Shown piece after piece: positions 45,021 through 53,177 of a stretch of DNA of 64,000 bases. The notes beneath the pieces are model-generated. The model was not told the origin of the DNA. It made no database searches and saw only the letters and a list, made by a program, of their open reading frames with translations. Made by a program: the position numbers and the translations under genes. This stretch comes from Rheinheimera pleomorphica (GTDB lineage: Bacteria; Pseudomonadota; Gammaproteobacteria; Enterobacterales; Alteromonadaceae), in the NCBI RefSeq assembly GCF_011634895.1, contig NZ_SIRR01000012.1, positions 124,001 through 188,000 of the forward strand, written 5' to 3'. The stretch's first letter is position 1. Every line of letters starts with the position of its first letter.

Positions 45021-45725
45021 CTACGCGCTATCCCTCTTTTTCCCCTCCATCTCATACTCACCTAGATATTTTGGTGTGTAGACACCTTTAACTCTTATGC
45101 TGACATCTGGGTTTGCGATTTTGTTTTCAGCATTTAGTTTATGCCAGATAAAGTACAGTGTTTTATAGTTCTGAAAGTCGGCACCGACAAAACGAATAAC
45201 TAAAACCGCTGCTACGAATGTCGTAATAGCAAAGCCAAAGTTTACAAAACTCGGTTTTGCTAGTAGCGGTAACAGCCCACTCATGCCAACTATTAATAAG
45301 AGCATGGATGCCCAAAATGAATACAGCACTTCACTTTTAGCAAATCTGCCAAACTCGATGGCAATTTTGTCATTTACTGGCCTGAGATACTGCGCTACGC
45401 GTTTTAACTGACGAATGGTGGCAAAGCCCTCTAAGTATATTTCTCTGAGCATCTTTGCTTCTTCATGTGACACTCTGATACCAGATGCAAGCGCAAAAGC
45501 TTCTTCTTCTATTCGTTTATCGACAAAATTTACGTTCGGAGACTGGGCCGAAATATGCGTTTTAATCTCTGTAAGTCGTTTCAAATTGCGTTTTAGGTAG
45601 TATTCGTCATGTGTATCGACAGCAGATCTTATTACTTTTATAACTCCGGCTATCACAGCAATTCCAGCAGCGATGGCGGCAATAAACCAACGTAAGTTAA
45701 TAAATTCAGATGGTAGCTGTTCCAA
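45021..45725 (-). CDS. Membrane protein of unknown function
   Basis: 234 aa. One membrane segment near the N-terminus (WFIAAIAAGIAVIAGVIKVI, about 13-32), a long charged helical middle (about 40-125) and two adjacent segments (ASMLLLIVGMSGLLPLL near 140 and FAITTFVAAVLVIRFVG near 165), then a C-terminal cytoplasmic tail. The middle is arginine/glutamate rich, as in signalling or oligomerising regions. I do not recognise the family. It lies next to dif in the accessory region and might be phage-defence or host-control cargo; this is speculation. Confidence 0.6.
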   Translation of the reverse strand: MEQLPSEFINLRWFIAAIAAGIAVIAGVIKVIRSAVDTHDEYYLKRNLKRLTEIKTHISAQSPNVNFVDKRIEEEAFALASGIRVSHEEAKMLREIYLEGFATIRQLKRVAQYLRPVNDKIAIEFGRFAKSEVLYSFWASMLLLIVGMSGLLPLLAKPSFVNFGFAITTFVAAVLVIRFVGADFQNYKTLYFIWHKLNAENKIANPDVSIRVKGVYTPKYLGEYEMEGKKRDSA

Positions 45726-45813
45726 ACCTTTTACCTGCTAAAGTTCTGCGTAAAATTACATAGAAAGTAACCCGAAGATAACCAAATTCGCAAGCACTTA
45801 ACAATTTGTCGCT

Positions 45814-46128
45814 GTGAAGGGATTTAAGTACCCTCACCCGTCCGCTTATCGATACCTGGTTGTACACAACGCTAGCTATCTGCCATTAAGCAAAGGTTGG
45901 TCAAGTTTCCGCATTGACTCAGATGGCGTTTTAGATACTCCGCACGGCAACTGCACAGCCGGTGATATCGCCATGCTATGGCGCTACAAGTGGACAGCCG
46001 AACAGACTGCAAAACAGCTCAAAGCAGCACGGGAAAAGTTAAAAGAAATCACCAGTGGAACTAAGTATAAAATGCTTTTACATACTGCTGACTATCTCAA
46101 TAGATTGGTAAAAGAATTTTCTGATTAG
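45814..46128 (+). CDS. Hypothetical protein, start uncertain
   Basis: 104 aa from a GTG with no ribosome-binding site; an in-frame stop lies four codons before it, so it cannot extend much. Basic and tryptophan-containing (MLWRYKWTAEQTAKQLKAAREKLKEI), no membrane segment. It may be a truncated gene whose first part is lost. Divergent from the membrane-protein gene. Confidence 0.45.
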   Translation: MKGFKYPHPSAYRYLVVHNASYLPLSKGWSSFRIDSDGVLDTPHGNCTAGDIAMLWRYKWTAEQTAKQLKAAREKLKEITSGTKYKMLLHTADYLNRLVKEFSD

Positions 46129-46240
46129 GCTAATTGCCCTAACATTTTTTTATCTGGTCGTACCAGATGTGTTGTATCTGTGCCTTAACACAAGTAGAAT
46201 TCTCTTGTGGTTATTTTATAAACAGATAGAGGGTAAAAAT

Positions 46241-46525
46241 ATGACACCTAAAGGTTTGTTACAGACAGATAAGTACAAATATATTTGGACACGTGATGTA
46301 GGAGATGGTGAGTATAGAGGTCCCTTAGATGCTATGCGTGTTGATAAAGATGAAGGTTATGAGGTTTACCGATTTATAATCAACTTCTTAAAAAAATATA
46401 AACTAGATTCTATTTATCATGCGCATCTTATTGAGGATGCTTTACATTCACCAACTCTCTCAAATGTTGTTATGAGGGAAGATTTAATGAATCGAATTTA
46501 CTCAATGATTTCTAGTAAGATTTAA
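46241..46525 (+). CDS. Hypothetical protein
   Basis: 94 aa from ATG with GAGGG upstream; a longer reading from 46169 lacks support. Hydrophilic and aromatic-rich (YKYIWTRDVGDGEYRG), no membrane segment. A+T-rich codons differ from the chromosome genes on both sides, suggesting acquisition. Family not recognised. Confidence 0.55.
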   Translation: MTPKGLLQTDKYKYIWTRDVGDGEYRGPLDAMRVDKDEGYEVYRFIINFLKKYKLDSIYHAHLIEDALHSPTLSNVVMREDLMNRIYSMISSKI

Positions 46526-46615
46526 ATTAAAAAGTGGTGAGCCCCTTTTAATTGGGTTCATTATGTACATTGCCAGACAGTATTTATGTTCAGTCATTTT
46601 CAATAGAGGTGTTAG

Positions 46616-46825
46616 TTGGAAGTATCAATATTTAGTCGACCTGTTAATGGGAAAATTCCTGTTAAAGTTAGCTGCACAACTGATAGCACAGGTAGAAACG
46701 AATCTTTAGAGATATTAGTATGGGTTTCTGATAATGATTCCAAATCACTTATCGCGAAAGAAACAAAGGCCGCTGCAATTCGTCTTATTAAAGAAGCTCT
46801 CGAAAAACTTGAAACTAAAGAGTAA
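46616..46825 (+). CDS. Hypothetical protein
   Basis: 69 aa from a TTG with GAGG upstream. Begins as beta strands (EVSIFSRPVNGKIPVKVSC) and ends in a charged helix (AAAIRLIKEALEKLETKE), a layout seen in small dsRNA-binding-like or chaperone-like folds, but no family is recognised. A terminator follows at once. Confidence 0.55.
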   Translation: MEVSIFSRPVNGKIPVKVSCTTDSTGRNESLEILVWVSDNDSKSLIAKETKAAAIRLIKEALEKLETKE

Positions 46826-46846
46826 AAAAGGGGCTTATGCCCCTTT
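46826..46846 (+). terminator. Terminator after the 69-aa gene
   Basis: AAAGGGGC, TTAT loop, GCCCCTTT, followed by CATTTTTT. Its end overlaps the degenerate dif-like site. Confidence 0.75.
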
Positions 46847-46868
46847 CATTTTTTCCATTATGTTAAAT
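46841..46868 (+). other. Degenerate dif-like site (XerD arm intact)
   Basis: TTATGTTAAAT at 46858-46868 matches the XerD arm in all 11 bases. With a 6-bp centre (TTTCCA), the left arm CCCTTTCATTT keeps only CAT and one T of the XerC arm. A chance 11-base match this close to dif is unlikely. Confidence 0.6.
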
Positions 46869-46972
46869 GTGTAATTATGCGACAGCTATATCTAACTGTA
46901 AAACTGTTGCTAATTAACTGATGGTTATTATGATGGCACATAAGTCATCCAGATCAACGGGTTAATGTCTCC

Positions 46973-47701
46973 GTGTATTTATTGTCTTTACAGTGGTGGT
47001 TGCTCACCCTGCTCTGCTGGCCGTTATTGCTGTGGCAAGGTAAACGGGTGCATAAACTTGCACTGCGTTTGCCGGAGGCTGCTGGGCGGCGAGCTGGCGT
47101 GTCGGGTGATGAACAGCTGCCGCCTTTGCGGTTGTTAATTTGTGGCGACTCGGCGGCCGCTGGTGTGGGTGTAACGACGCAAGACGATGCACTCAGTGGC
47201 CAATTGGTTAGCCTGTTGGCGCCACACTACCGGGTACACTGGCAGCTTGAAGCGCAAACCGGGCTGGACAGCACCGCTTTGGCTGCTCTATTGGCGAAAC
47301 TTAACGGCCAGTGTTTTGATGTAGTTGTGCTGTCTATTGGCGTTAACGATGTGACATCGCTTTGCTCAGCCCGCCGCTTTTGCCGGCAATTAACGCAGTG
47401 TCTTAGTTTGTTAAAGCAGCAAAATGGCAACCCGCTGCTGCTGTTTAGTGCAATACCGCCGATGCAGCACTTTAGCGCACTACCTACGCCGCTTAATGGC
47501 TGGCTTGGCGTAAAAGCTGCGCAGTTAAACCTGCTTGCCGCTAAACAGATGCTCGCCCGGCCTAAAGCGGTTTTTGTTAGCAGCCCGGACACGTTAATAG
47601 CGGCTATGCTGGCCGCGGATGGCTTTCATCCCTCTGCAGCAGGTTATACGCTTTGGGCAAACCAGCTGCTGGTGGCTATAAGCAAAAATATTGCGCATTA
47701 A
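46973..47701 (+). CDS. SGNH/GDSL-type hydrolase, membrane-anchored
   Basis: 242 aa from GTG. A hydrophobic N-terminal segment (YLLSLQWWLLTLLCWPLLLW) acts as anchor or signal. The hydrolase blocks follow: block I GDSAAAGVG near residue 58 with the nucleophile Ser, block III GVNDVT near 123, and block V DGFHPSAAGY near 217 with catalytic Asp and His. Such enzymes act as esterases, lipases or acyl-hydrolases on lipids or sugars; the substrate is unknown. It is the first clearly chromosomal gene right of dif. Confidence 0.82.
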   Translation: MYLLSLQWWLLTLLCWPLLLWQGKRVHKLALRLPEAAGRRAGVSGDEQLPPLRLLICGDSAAAGVGVTTQDDALSGQLVSLLAPHYRVHWQLEAQTGLDSTALAALLAKLNGQCFDVVVLSIGVNDVTSLCSARRFCRQLTQCLSLLKQQNGNPLLLFSAIPPMQHFSALPTPLNGWLGVKAAQLNLLAAKQMLARPKAVFVSSPDTLIAAMLAADGFHPSAAGYTLWANQLLVAISKNIAH

Positions 47702-47789
47702 CATAGATTTACAACCTGACAGTCACACTATTAGCGTAAAGCTGTTACCATATTGGGCCTATTTTCCCGTTAACTTATATCGAGGTTGT

Positions 47790-48404
47790 ATGAAATCCAT
47801 TATCGCTGGTCTGGCTCTGGCTGCTATGGGCTGTGCCGCTTTTACCGCACAGGCCGCTTCGCCTGATATTAGCTGGACTTACCTGAGTGCAGGCTATGCC
47901 AGGGTCAGTCTTAACAATGTTGCTGGCAATGATGTTGATTTAAATGGTTATCAGCTTAATGCCAGTTATTCGCTGTCTGACAACTGGTATTTGCATGCGA
48001 CATATTATGATGTATCTGGTGATTTACCTTTATTGGATGACATTATGGGACTGGAACTTGAAGCAACTGAATGGCAACTCGGTTTAGGTTTACGCCAGGC
48101 TGTTAGCGATAATATTGATTCATTCTTTCAGGCGGGTTATGTGCGTTCAGAGGTGGGTGTTGTCGGATTTGAAAATGACAGCATGAATGGCTTGCAGGCT
48201 GCTGCTGGTTTTAGATACCGCGCTCTGCCCAAACTGGAGTTATCCGCCGCGCTGCGTTACAACGACAGTTCAGATTCAGATAGCAGTACCTATGGTGACG
48301 TCGGTATGCGCTATAGCATGACAAAGATGTTTGATCTGTACCTGAATTATCAGTTTGACAGCGATGCCTCGCTGCTAGGTGCCGGTGTTGTATTAAATTT
48401 CTGA
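47790..48404 (+). CDS. Small outer-membrane beta-barrel protein
   Basis: 204 aa from MKSIIAGLAL, with GAGG upstream; an in-frame start at 47691 would overlap the previous gene. The signal peptide ends AQA (about residue 22). About eight amphipathic strands follow (LSAGYARVSL, YQLNASYSL, WYLHATYYDV, WQLGLGLRQA, FFQAGYVRSE, LQAAAGFRYR, LELSAALRYN, LYLNYQFD), ending in VVLNF with the terminal aromatic residue used by the BAM machinery. It belongs to the outer-membrane beta-barrel (OmpX/OmpW-like) group; function unknown. Confidence 0.82.
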   Translation: MKSIIAGLALAAMGCAAFTAQAASPDISWTYLSAGYARVSLNNVAGNDVDLNGYQLNASYSLSDNWYLHATYYDVSGDLPLLDDIMGLELEATEWQLGLGLRQAVSDNIDSFFQAGYVRSEVGVVGFENDSMNGLQAAAGFRYRALPKLELSAALRYNDSSDSDSSTYGDVGMRYSMTKMFDLYLNYQFDSDASLLGAGVVLNF

Positions 48405-48419
48405 TAGTGAAGCAACGTT

Positions 48420-49025
48420 ATGTATGGCGAGCTGCCCTTTTCTCAAGCCTGTGAAAACAATAAGGCACCAATTTTAGCCGTGTTACAGCAGGCGTTTGCC
48501 AGCTGCCGTCACGTACTGGAAGTGGGTAGTGGTACCGGACAGCATGCCGTACATTTTGCAACACACTTAACGCAGTTAATCTGGCAGGCGTCAGAGCAAC
48601 GGCATTATTTAGTCAGTCTGACAAAGCGGCTGCGCCGTGCCGCTTTAGTCAACCTGCCGCCACCTTTAGCATTAGATGTGTGTCATGATGCCGCACCAAG
48701 TGCAGTGTATGACGGCATGTTTACCGCTAATACTCTGCATATTATGCCCTGGCCGGTAGTTGAGCTATTGTTTAGCCGGTTAAATGAGTTTACCGCTCCT
48801 GGAGCGACGCTGTGTATTTATGGCCCTTTTAACTACCATGGCCAGTTTACCAGTTATAGCAACCAGGCTTTTGATGCCAGTTTAAAAAGCCGCGATCCGA
48901 AGATGGGTATTCGCGATATAACAGCGGTTGTTGCTTTGGCCGACGCCGCCGGTTTTACGCTGCGGCACGACCACAGTATGCCAGCAAATAACCGCTTGCT
49001 GCAGTTTTTACGCACAGCCGGTTAA
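48420..49025 (+). CDS. DUF938 SAM-dependent methyltransferase-like protein
   Basis: 201 aa. Begins FSQACENNKAPILAVL, a DUF938 signature, followed by SAM-binding motif I VLEVGSGTGQHAVHFA near 36 and the downstream YDGMFTANTLHIMPWP near 99. The GPFNYHGQFTSYSNQAFDASLKSRDP segment is also conserved in the family. Target of methylation unknown. Starts 15 bp after the barrel-protein gene. Confidence 0.85.
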   Translation: MYGELPFSQACENNKAPILAVLQQAFASCRHVLEVGSGTGQHAVHFATHLTQLIWQASEQRHYLVSLTKRLRRAALVNLPPPLALDVCHDAAPSAVYDGMFTANTLHIMPWPVVELLFSRLNEFTAPGATLCIYGPFNYHGQFTSYSNQAFDASLKSRDPKMGIRDITAVVALADAAGFTLRHDHSMPANNRLLQFLRTAG

Positions 49026-49041
49026 TACGGGCTGTAAAGTG

Positions 49042-49764
49042 TCAATTATAAAGACGATATTTGCCTTCTTGCCGGATCTGTCGCACGGCCTGGTGAAACG
49101 CGTCATGCCGGTTGGCATAGCGGCCGGTTTTGGAAATCGCAATGTGTGCTTCTGAAGCCGGTTGTTGGTTTTGCGGGGCAAGTATCAGTATGTTTTTGTA
49201 TCGGGCATTGCGGGCGATCTGCGCGAGTATGATGTGCTGAGGCCCGACGATAACGTCCGTGTCGCGAAAGAACAAGGCGGTAAGTGCCCCATCTATGTCA
49301 GCCACTTTATTAATCTGGTAGCCTGCTCCCTGGTACTTTTGCATTAGCGAATCAGAATAGATCCGGTCTTCTACTAAAGTGACTTTTAAGCCCGCCTGAA
49401 TGTTTAGCCGGGTGTCTTTATGGATAAACCAACTTTCTGAGTGTGCTACATCATACGGCAGCAAATAGAAACGTTGTGCCCGGTCATCGGAATACAGCAA
49501 ACTGGCTACTACATCCACGTCACCCCGTTCCAATTGTTGCAAACAGCGGTTTGTCGGTGTTGGCAAGGTGTACACCAATTTAAAATTCAGCCGTGCAGCG
49601 AGGTCTTGCATCAAATTAACCATCGGACCATAAGGTGCTTTACCTGTTTCATAATGTTGCCGTTGCGGTACGTGATCCAGGCACCAGATAAGTGGCTGAC
49701 GCTGATCAGCTAATGCATAGTATGCATTGAATACCGTTAAGGTGTATATCAGGCGAATAAACAA
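49042..49764 (-). CDS. Periplasmic solute-binding-like protein (SBP_bac_3 type)
   Basis: 240 aa from TTG with GGGGAG 7 nt upstream. An N-terminal signal-like segment (RLIYTLTVFNAYYALA) is followed by the two-lobe pattern of polar amino-acid binding proteins: APYGPMVNLMQDLAARLNFKLVYT near 43, ERGDVDVVASLLYSDDRAQRF near 78, and VADIDGALTALFFRDTDVIVG near 150. No transporter genes are next to it, so it may be a stand-alone sensor or an orphan binding protein. Confidence 0.75.
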   Translation of the reverse strand: MFIRLIYTLTVFNAYYALADQRQPLIWCLDHVPQRQHYETGKAPYGPMVNLMQDLAARLNFKLVYTLPTPTNRCLQQLERGDVDVVASLLYSDDRAQRFYLLPYDVAHSESWFIHKDTRLNIQAGLKVTLVEDRIYSDSLMQKYQGAGYQINKVADIDGALTALFFRDTDVIVGPQHIILAQIARNARYKNILILAPQNQQPASEAHIAISKTGRYANRHDAFHQAVRQIRQEGKYRLYN

Positions 49765-49876
49765 TGTGATCTCCCCACAACCGCTCTGTCAACACGGTAA
49801 TCTTACCTAGTATAGTCAAATCTGAGCACGGTTTCGGGCATAAGCTTACAAGGCTGCTGCAGCATACAGTGAAGTG

Positions 49877-50347
49877 CTAAAACGCAGTGTTATACACTTG
49901 ATTATACAGCGCGGTAACCTGGTGGTGTGAACTAACGTCGAACCAGCGCAAATGCGCCTGCAGGTAGCGTTTATCCTTGCTGGCAAGCCGTATAGCATTG
50001 CTATAGGCCTGTGCCAGTTTCTTACCTTGCTCAGTTTTACTGCACATAATGTAGCCGCCGGTATATTCTGTTGCTTCGCTGATCTCTACGCTAACCAGCT
50101 CTACCTTGTGGTTCAGCGCTGCGCTGTAGTGTTGTACCACGTTAGGATATTCCACTATCAGCTCTACCCTGCCGTTTACCAGCATGTCCAGCATGGCCGC
50201 GGCACTCATATCGTTGGCAGTGCGGGTATAAATGCGGTTACGACTCGCCAGTTGGTCAAAGACTTGTTGTAGCGATTCGCCGTAATTGCGCCCACCCACT
50301 ACCCCGATGCGGCTGCGCGGCAGCCTACTAGTGCTATGGAATGCCAT
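49877..50347 (-). pseudogene. Truncated solute-binding-like protein (second lobe and tail only)
   Basis: 156 aa beginning MAFHSTSRLPRSRIGVVGGRNYGE, where full-length relatives have already run about 110 residues. The signal peptide and first lobe are missing; the LASRNRIYTRTANDMSAAAMLDMLVNGRVELIVEYPN segment is the normal second-lobe core. AAGG lies just upstream of the ATG, so the remnant might still be translated, but it would lack an export signal. Its neighbour at 49042 is a related, complete gene, so an old duplication followed by decay is likely. Confidence 0.6.
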
Positions 50348-50428
50348 AACGACCTTAATTTACATTGGCTTTAGCGTGGTACCACCCACCGTATTGTTGT
50401 CATTATAGGCAACCGCTACAATCTCTCG

Positions 50429-51586
50429 CTATATTTTTCTATAAGGCAAGGCTTGCATAGCCTGCGCACTGTAGGTCTGAAGATGTTTTGTCTCCTGCCT
50501 GAAATAATCAGCAATGGCGCCGCTTAGCGGGGTGTCGGCGAACAGATAATTTCCGTAACGCGTTACTGGTTCAAAGCCGCGTTTGAGCTTATGCTCGCCC
50601 TGAGCGCCGGCGTCAAAGTATGTCAGGCCGTGCTCAATACAGTATTCAATGCCCTGATAGTAACACAGCTCAAAGTGCAGTTTATCGGCATCGACAAGGG
50701 CGCCCCAGTAGCGGCCATACAGCGTGTCCTGGCTTTTAAAACACAAAGCCATCGCCTGTATTTCGTCCTCGCTACTTAACGCGGCAAATACCACCAGCGT
50801 CTGCGACATGGTTTGCCCTAACTGATAGAAACTCTCGGCGCTAATATAGCCATGATGGCCAGAGCGCTTTAAATAGGTGGCTTGATAACAGCGCACAATT
50901 CCCTGCCAGTGTTTTGCGCTAATCTCGCTGCCGGCAAGCGTAACCAGCTTAATGCTGCTTACGGTGCTGCGCTCTTGCCTTACCTGCTTACGCTTACGGG
51001 CATTGAGGTTTGCTAAGTAATCGTCAAAACACGTGTAGGCTTTGTTATGCCATAAAAACTGCACATCGTGGCGGGCTAAAAAGCCCTGCTGTAGCAGTTT
51101 TTCGTGTAACGCGTGACCAACATAAAGCCATTGCACACTGTAAAACTGTTGTGTTGGCAGAGTTTGTTTTAATGCATCGCAGATAAGCGTCAACATCGTA
51201 TCAAAAGAAGCGATATTCTCAGCAAGCGCTGGCAATAGTCCCAGCCTTGGCCCGGTTGCCGGGGTAAAGGGTATGGCCGCTATCCACTTTGGATAATACG
51301 GCAGCGCAAACTGGCGATACGCATCGGCAATTTGCCAGTCGAACAGATACTCACCGTAAGAGTGCTGTTTCATATAACCTGGCACCGCCGCCAGCAGCGT
51401 ATCGTCCTGCCACAGTGTCAGGTGCTGGCAGTGCCAACCACTTTTACCATCAACACTGCCGCCCTGCTCTAGTGCCAGCAAAAAGCGGTGCTGGCAAAAG
51501 GGATAATCGTCTTCTGCGGCAAATAACGCATCCCACTGCGCGGCAGTGATCTCAGTTAAGCTGGATAGCCATCGTACGCTTAGCAA
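50429..51586 (-). CDS. DUF482 (GNAT-like, FemAB-type) protein
   Basis: 385 aa from a TTG with AAGGTG six nucleotides upstream. The start directly abuts the kynU stop. DUF482 features are visible: AEDDYPFCQHRFLLALEQ near 25, PYYPKWIAAIPFTPATGPRL near 95, LANLNARKRKQVRQER near 195 and FDAGAQGEHKLKRGFEPV near 335. The fold is a double GNAT domain; the acceptor is unknown. It is likely co-transcribed with kynU. Confidence 0.82.
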   Translation of the reverse strand: MLSVRWLSSLTEITAAQWDALFAAEDDYPFCQHRFLLALEQGGSVDGKSGWHCQHLTLWQDDTLLAAVPGYMKQHSYGEYLFDWQIADAYRQFALPYYPKWIAAIPFTPATGPRLGLLPALAENIASFDTMLTLICDALKQTLPTQQFYSVQWLYVGHALHEKLLQQGFLARHDVQFLWHNKAYTCFDDYLANLNARKRKQVRQERSTVSSIKLVTLAGSEISAKHWQGIVRCYQATYLKRSGHHGYISAESFYQLGQTMSQTLVVFAALSSEDEIQAMALCFKSQDTLYGRYWGALVDADKLHFELCYYQGIEYCIEHGLTYFDAGAQGEHKLKRGFEPVTRYGNYLFADTPLSGAIADYFRQETKHLQTYSAQAMQALPYRKI

Positions 51587-52840
51587 TCAGGTCACCTTGT
51601 GTTTTACCTGATACTCGGCTTTTAAATACTCGCCACTTCGCATCACATCGGCCAATATTTCAACCGCGGTCCAGATGTCGATATAGCGTAAGTACAACGG
51701 GGTAAAACCCAGCCGCAGTATATCCGGTGCCCGAAAATCAGCGATAACCCCTTGCTTAATCAGCGCCTGACACAGCGCATACGCATCTGGGTGCCGATAC
51801 GCAAGCTGGCTACCACGCTCATCTTCGTTATAGGGGCTAATGCGCTCAAGCACCTGTAAACAATGATGCTGGTTAACTAGCTGCTGAAAACAATCACCCA
51901 GTGCCAGCGACTTTTGCCGTAGCTGCACCATATCAACGTCAGCAAACACCTCAAGTGCTGCATCCAGCACGCTCATCGACAGCACCGCTGGCGTGCCGGT
52001 AAGAAATTGTGCAATGCCTGGCGCTTTTTCATAGTGGGTATTAAAGCTAAACGGGGTTTTGTGGCCCATCCAGCCGGTTAATGGCTGGTTAATTGCGCTA
52101 TGATGGCGCCTGGCGGCATAAATAAAGGCCGGTGCGCCCGGGCCACCGTTAAAGTATTTGTAACCACAGCCCACGGCAAAGTCGACATTGCACGCATCAA
52201 CCGCTATGGGCATTGCGCCGGCACTGTGGGCCAGATCCCAGATAACCAATGCGCCCTTGTCTTGTGCCAGCCGGGTCAGCTTGGCCATATCAAACAGCCG
52301 GCCGCTACGAAAATCGACCTGAGTTAGCATTAACACCGCTACCTCTTCGTTGATAGCCGCTTCCAGCTCAGCATCATCAACCCGTTTTAGTTGGCAGCGC
52401 TGTGTGCCGGTCAGTTGCGACAGGCCTTCAACCATATATAAATCGGTAGGAAAATTGCCATTAACAGACAGCACCGTCTGGCGCTTTGGCTGCAGCGACA
52501 GCGCTGCACACAGTACCTTAAACAGGTTTACTGATGTCGAGTCGCAGCACACCACTTGCCCCGGTGCGGCCCCTATTAAACGGCCAATTTTATCGCCCAC
52601 GCTAAAAGGCAAATCTATCCAGTGATGGCGGTTCCAACTGGTAATTAGGTGCTCGCCCCATTGCTGGCTAACCACCTCTGTAGCTCGCTCGGCGGCGATT
52701 TTCGGCATAGCACCCAGCGAATTGCCATCCAGATACAGTGTGTTGTCTGGCAAATGAAAAGCGGCCCTCTTGGCAAAGAGCGGATCGGCCAGATCGCGCT
52801 GCTTCAGCGCGGCACAAGTTAATTTAACATCATAAGTCAC
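51587..52840 (-). CDS. kynU: Kynureninase
   Basis: 417 aa from GTG. It hydrolyses kynurenine to anthranilate and alanine with PLP. Family blocks: LYLDGNSLGAMPK near 35, the PLP-phosphate contact DSTSVNLFK near 100, WDLAHSAGAMP near 200 and the PLP-lysine motif GCGYKYFNGGPGAP near 230. The GTG overlaps the stop of an upstream alpha/beta-hydrolase remnant (GTGA). No tryptophan dioxygenase gene is within the window, so the source of kynurenine is not shown here. Confidence 0.93.
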   Translation of the reverse strand: MTYDVKLTCAALKQRDLADPLFAKRAAFHLPDNTLYLDGNSLGAMPKIAAERATEVVSQQWGEHLITSWNRHHWIDLPFSVGDKIGRLIGAAPGQVVCCDSTSVNLFKVLCAALSLQPKRQTVLSVNGNFPTDLYMVEGLSQLTGTQRCQLKRVDDAELEAAINEEVAVLMLTQVDFRSGRLFDMAKLTRLAQDKGALVIWDLAHSAGAMPIAVDACNVDFAVGCGYKYFNGGPGAPAFIYAARRHHSAINQPLTGWMGHKTPFSFNTHYEKAPGIAQFLTGTPAVLSMSVLDAALEVFADVDMVQLRQKSLALGDCFQQLVNQHHCLQVLERISPYNEDERGSQLAYRHPDAYALCQALIKQGVIADFRAPDILRLGFTPLYLRYIDIWTAVEILADVMRSGEYLKAEYQVKHKVT

Positions 52841-53058
52841 TTGGCGAACGGCTCCTGTAACTGTTGTGGCACTGTGGCAAAAGCCGCTGTTTGTGGGGGC
52901 AGCCAGTCAAAATGGCCGGCACCATCGACAACTTTGAAGGCTATGCCACTTTGTGTAGCCTGATTAAGCGGCACTATAGTATCGCTGCTGCCGTGTAACA
53001 ACAATGTGTTTGCCGCTAATGACTCACCATAGAGCGTGTTATGCTTATTCGTTATGAC
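52837..53058 (-). pseudogene. Tail of a broken alpha/beta hydrolase gene (possible kynurenine formamidase)
   Basis: An open frame of 73 codons without any start codon, bounded upstream by an in-frame stop. It encodes the last part of an alpha/beta hydrolase: LLLHGSSDTIVPLNQATQ with the catalytic Asp and VVDGAGHFDWLPP with the catalytic His; the nucleophile serine region is missing. Its stop overlaps the kynU GTG, and its last codons carry a CAGGAG that could serve kynU translation. Being next to kynU suggests it was an arylformamidase (kynurenine pathway). That is inference. Confidence 0.7.
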
Positions 53059-53177
53059 TTAGTTGTAAAAACACGGTCTGGATCAGCCGTTTAGCTTGTA
53101 TTTTTGCGCTGTTTTACCCATATCAGCGTAGTAGTAAGGCTTTTGCAACGGCTATCAGCAAGTTAATAGGAGCAAAC

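Larger units (their letters stand above)
44987..46868. mobile_element. Possible second Xer-integrated element or remnant
   Basis: About 1.9 kb between the canonical dif and a dif-like half-site at 46841-46868, holding four small orphan genes. It is visibly richer in A+T than the surrounding chromosome, particularly at 46130-46830. No replication or phage structural gene is seen, so it may be a degraded satellite or a cargo segment. The identification depends on the third dif-like site. Confidence 0.4.

Noticed and set aside
44959-46868. tRNA gene as attachment target for the island
   Set aside because: No tRNA-like cloverleaf is seen; the dif sites explain the integration.
46841-46868. Third site as a fully functional dif
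   Set aside because: The XerC arm keeps only a few matching bases and the centre is TTTCCA, so it is called a relic.
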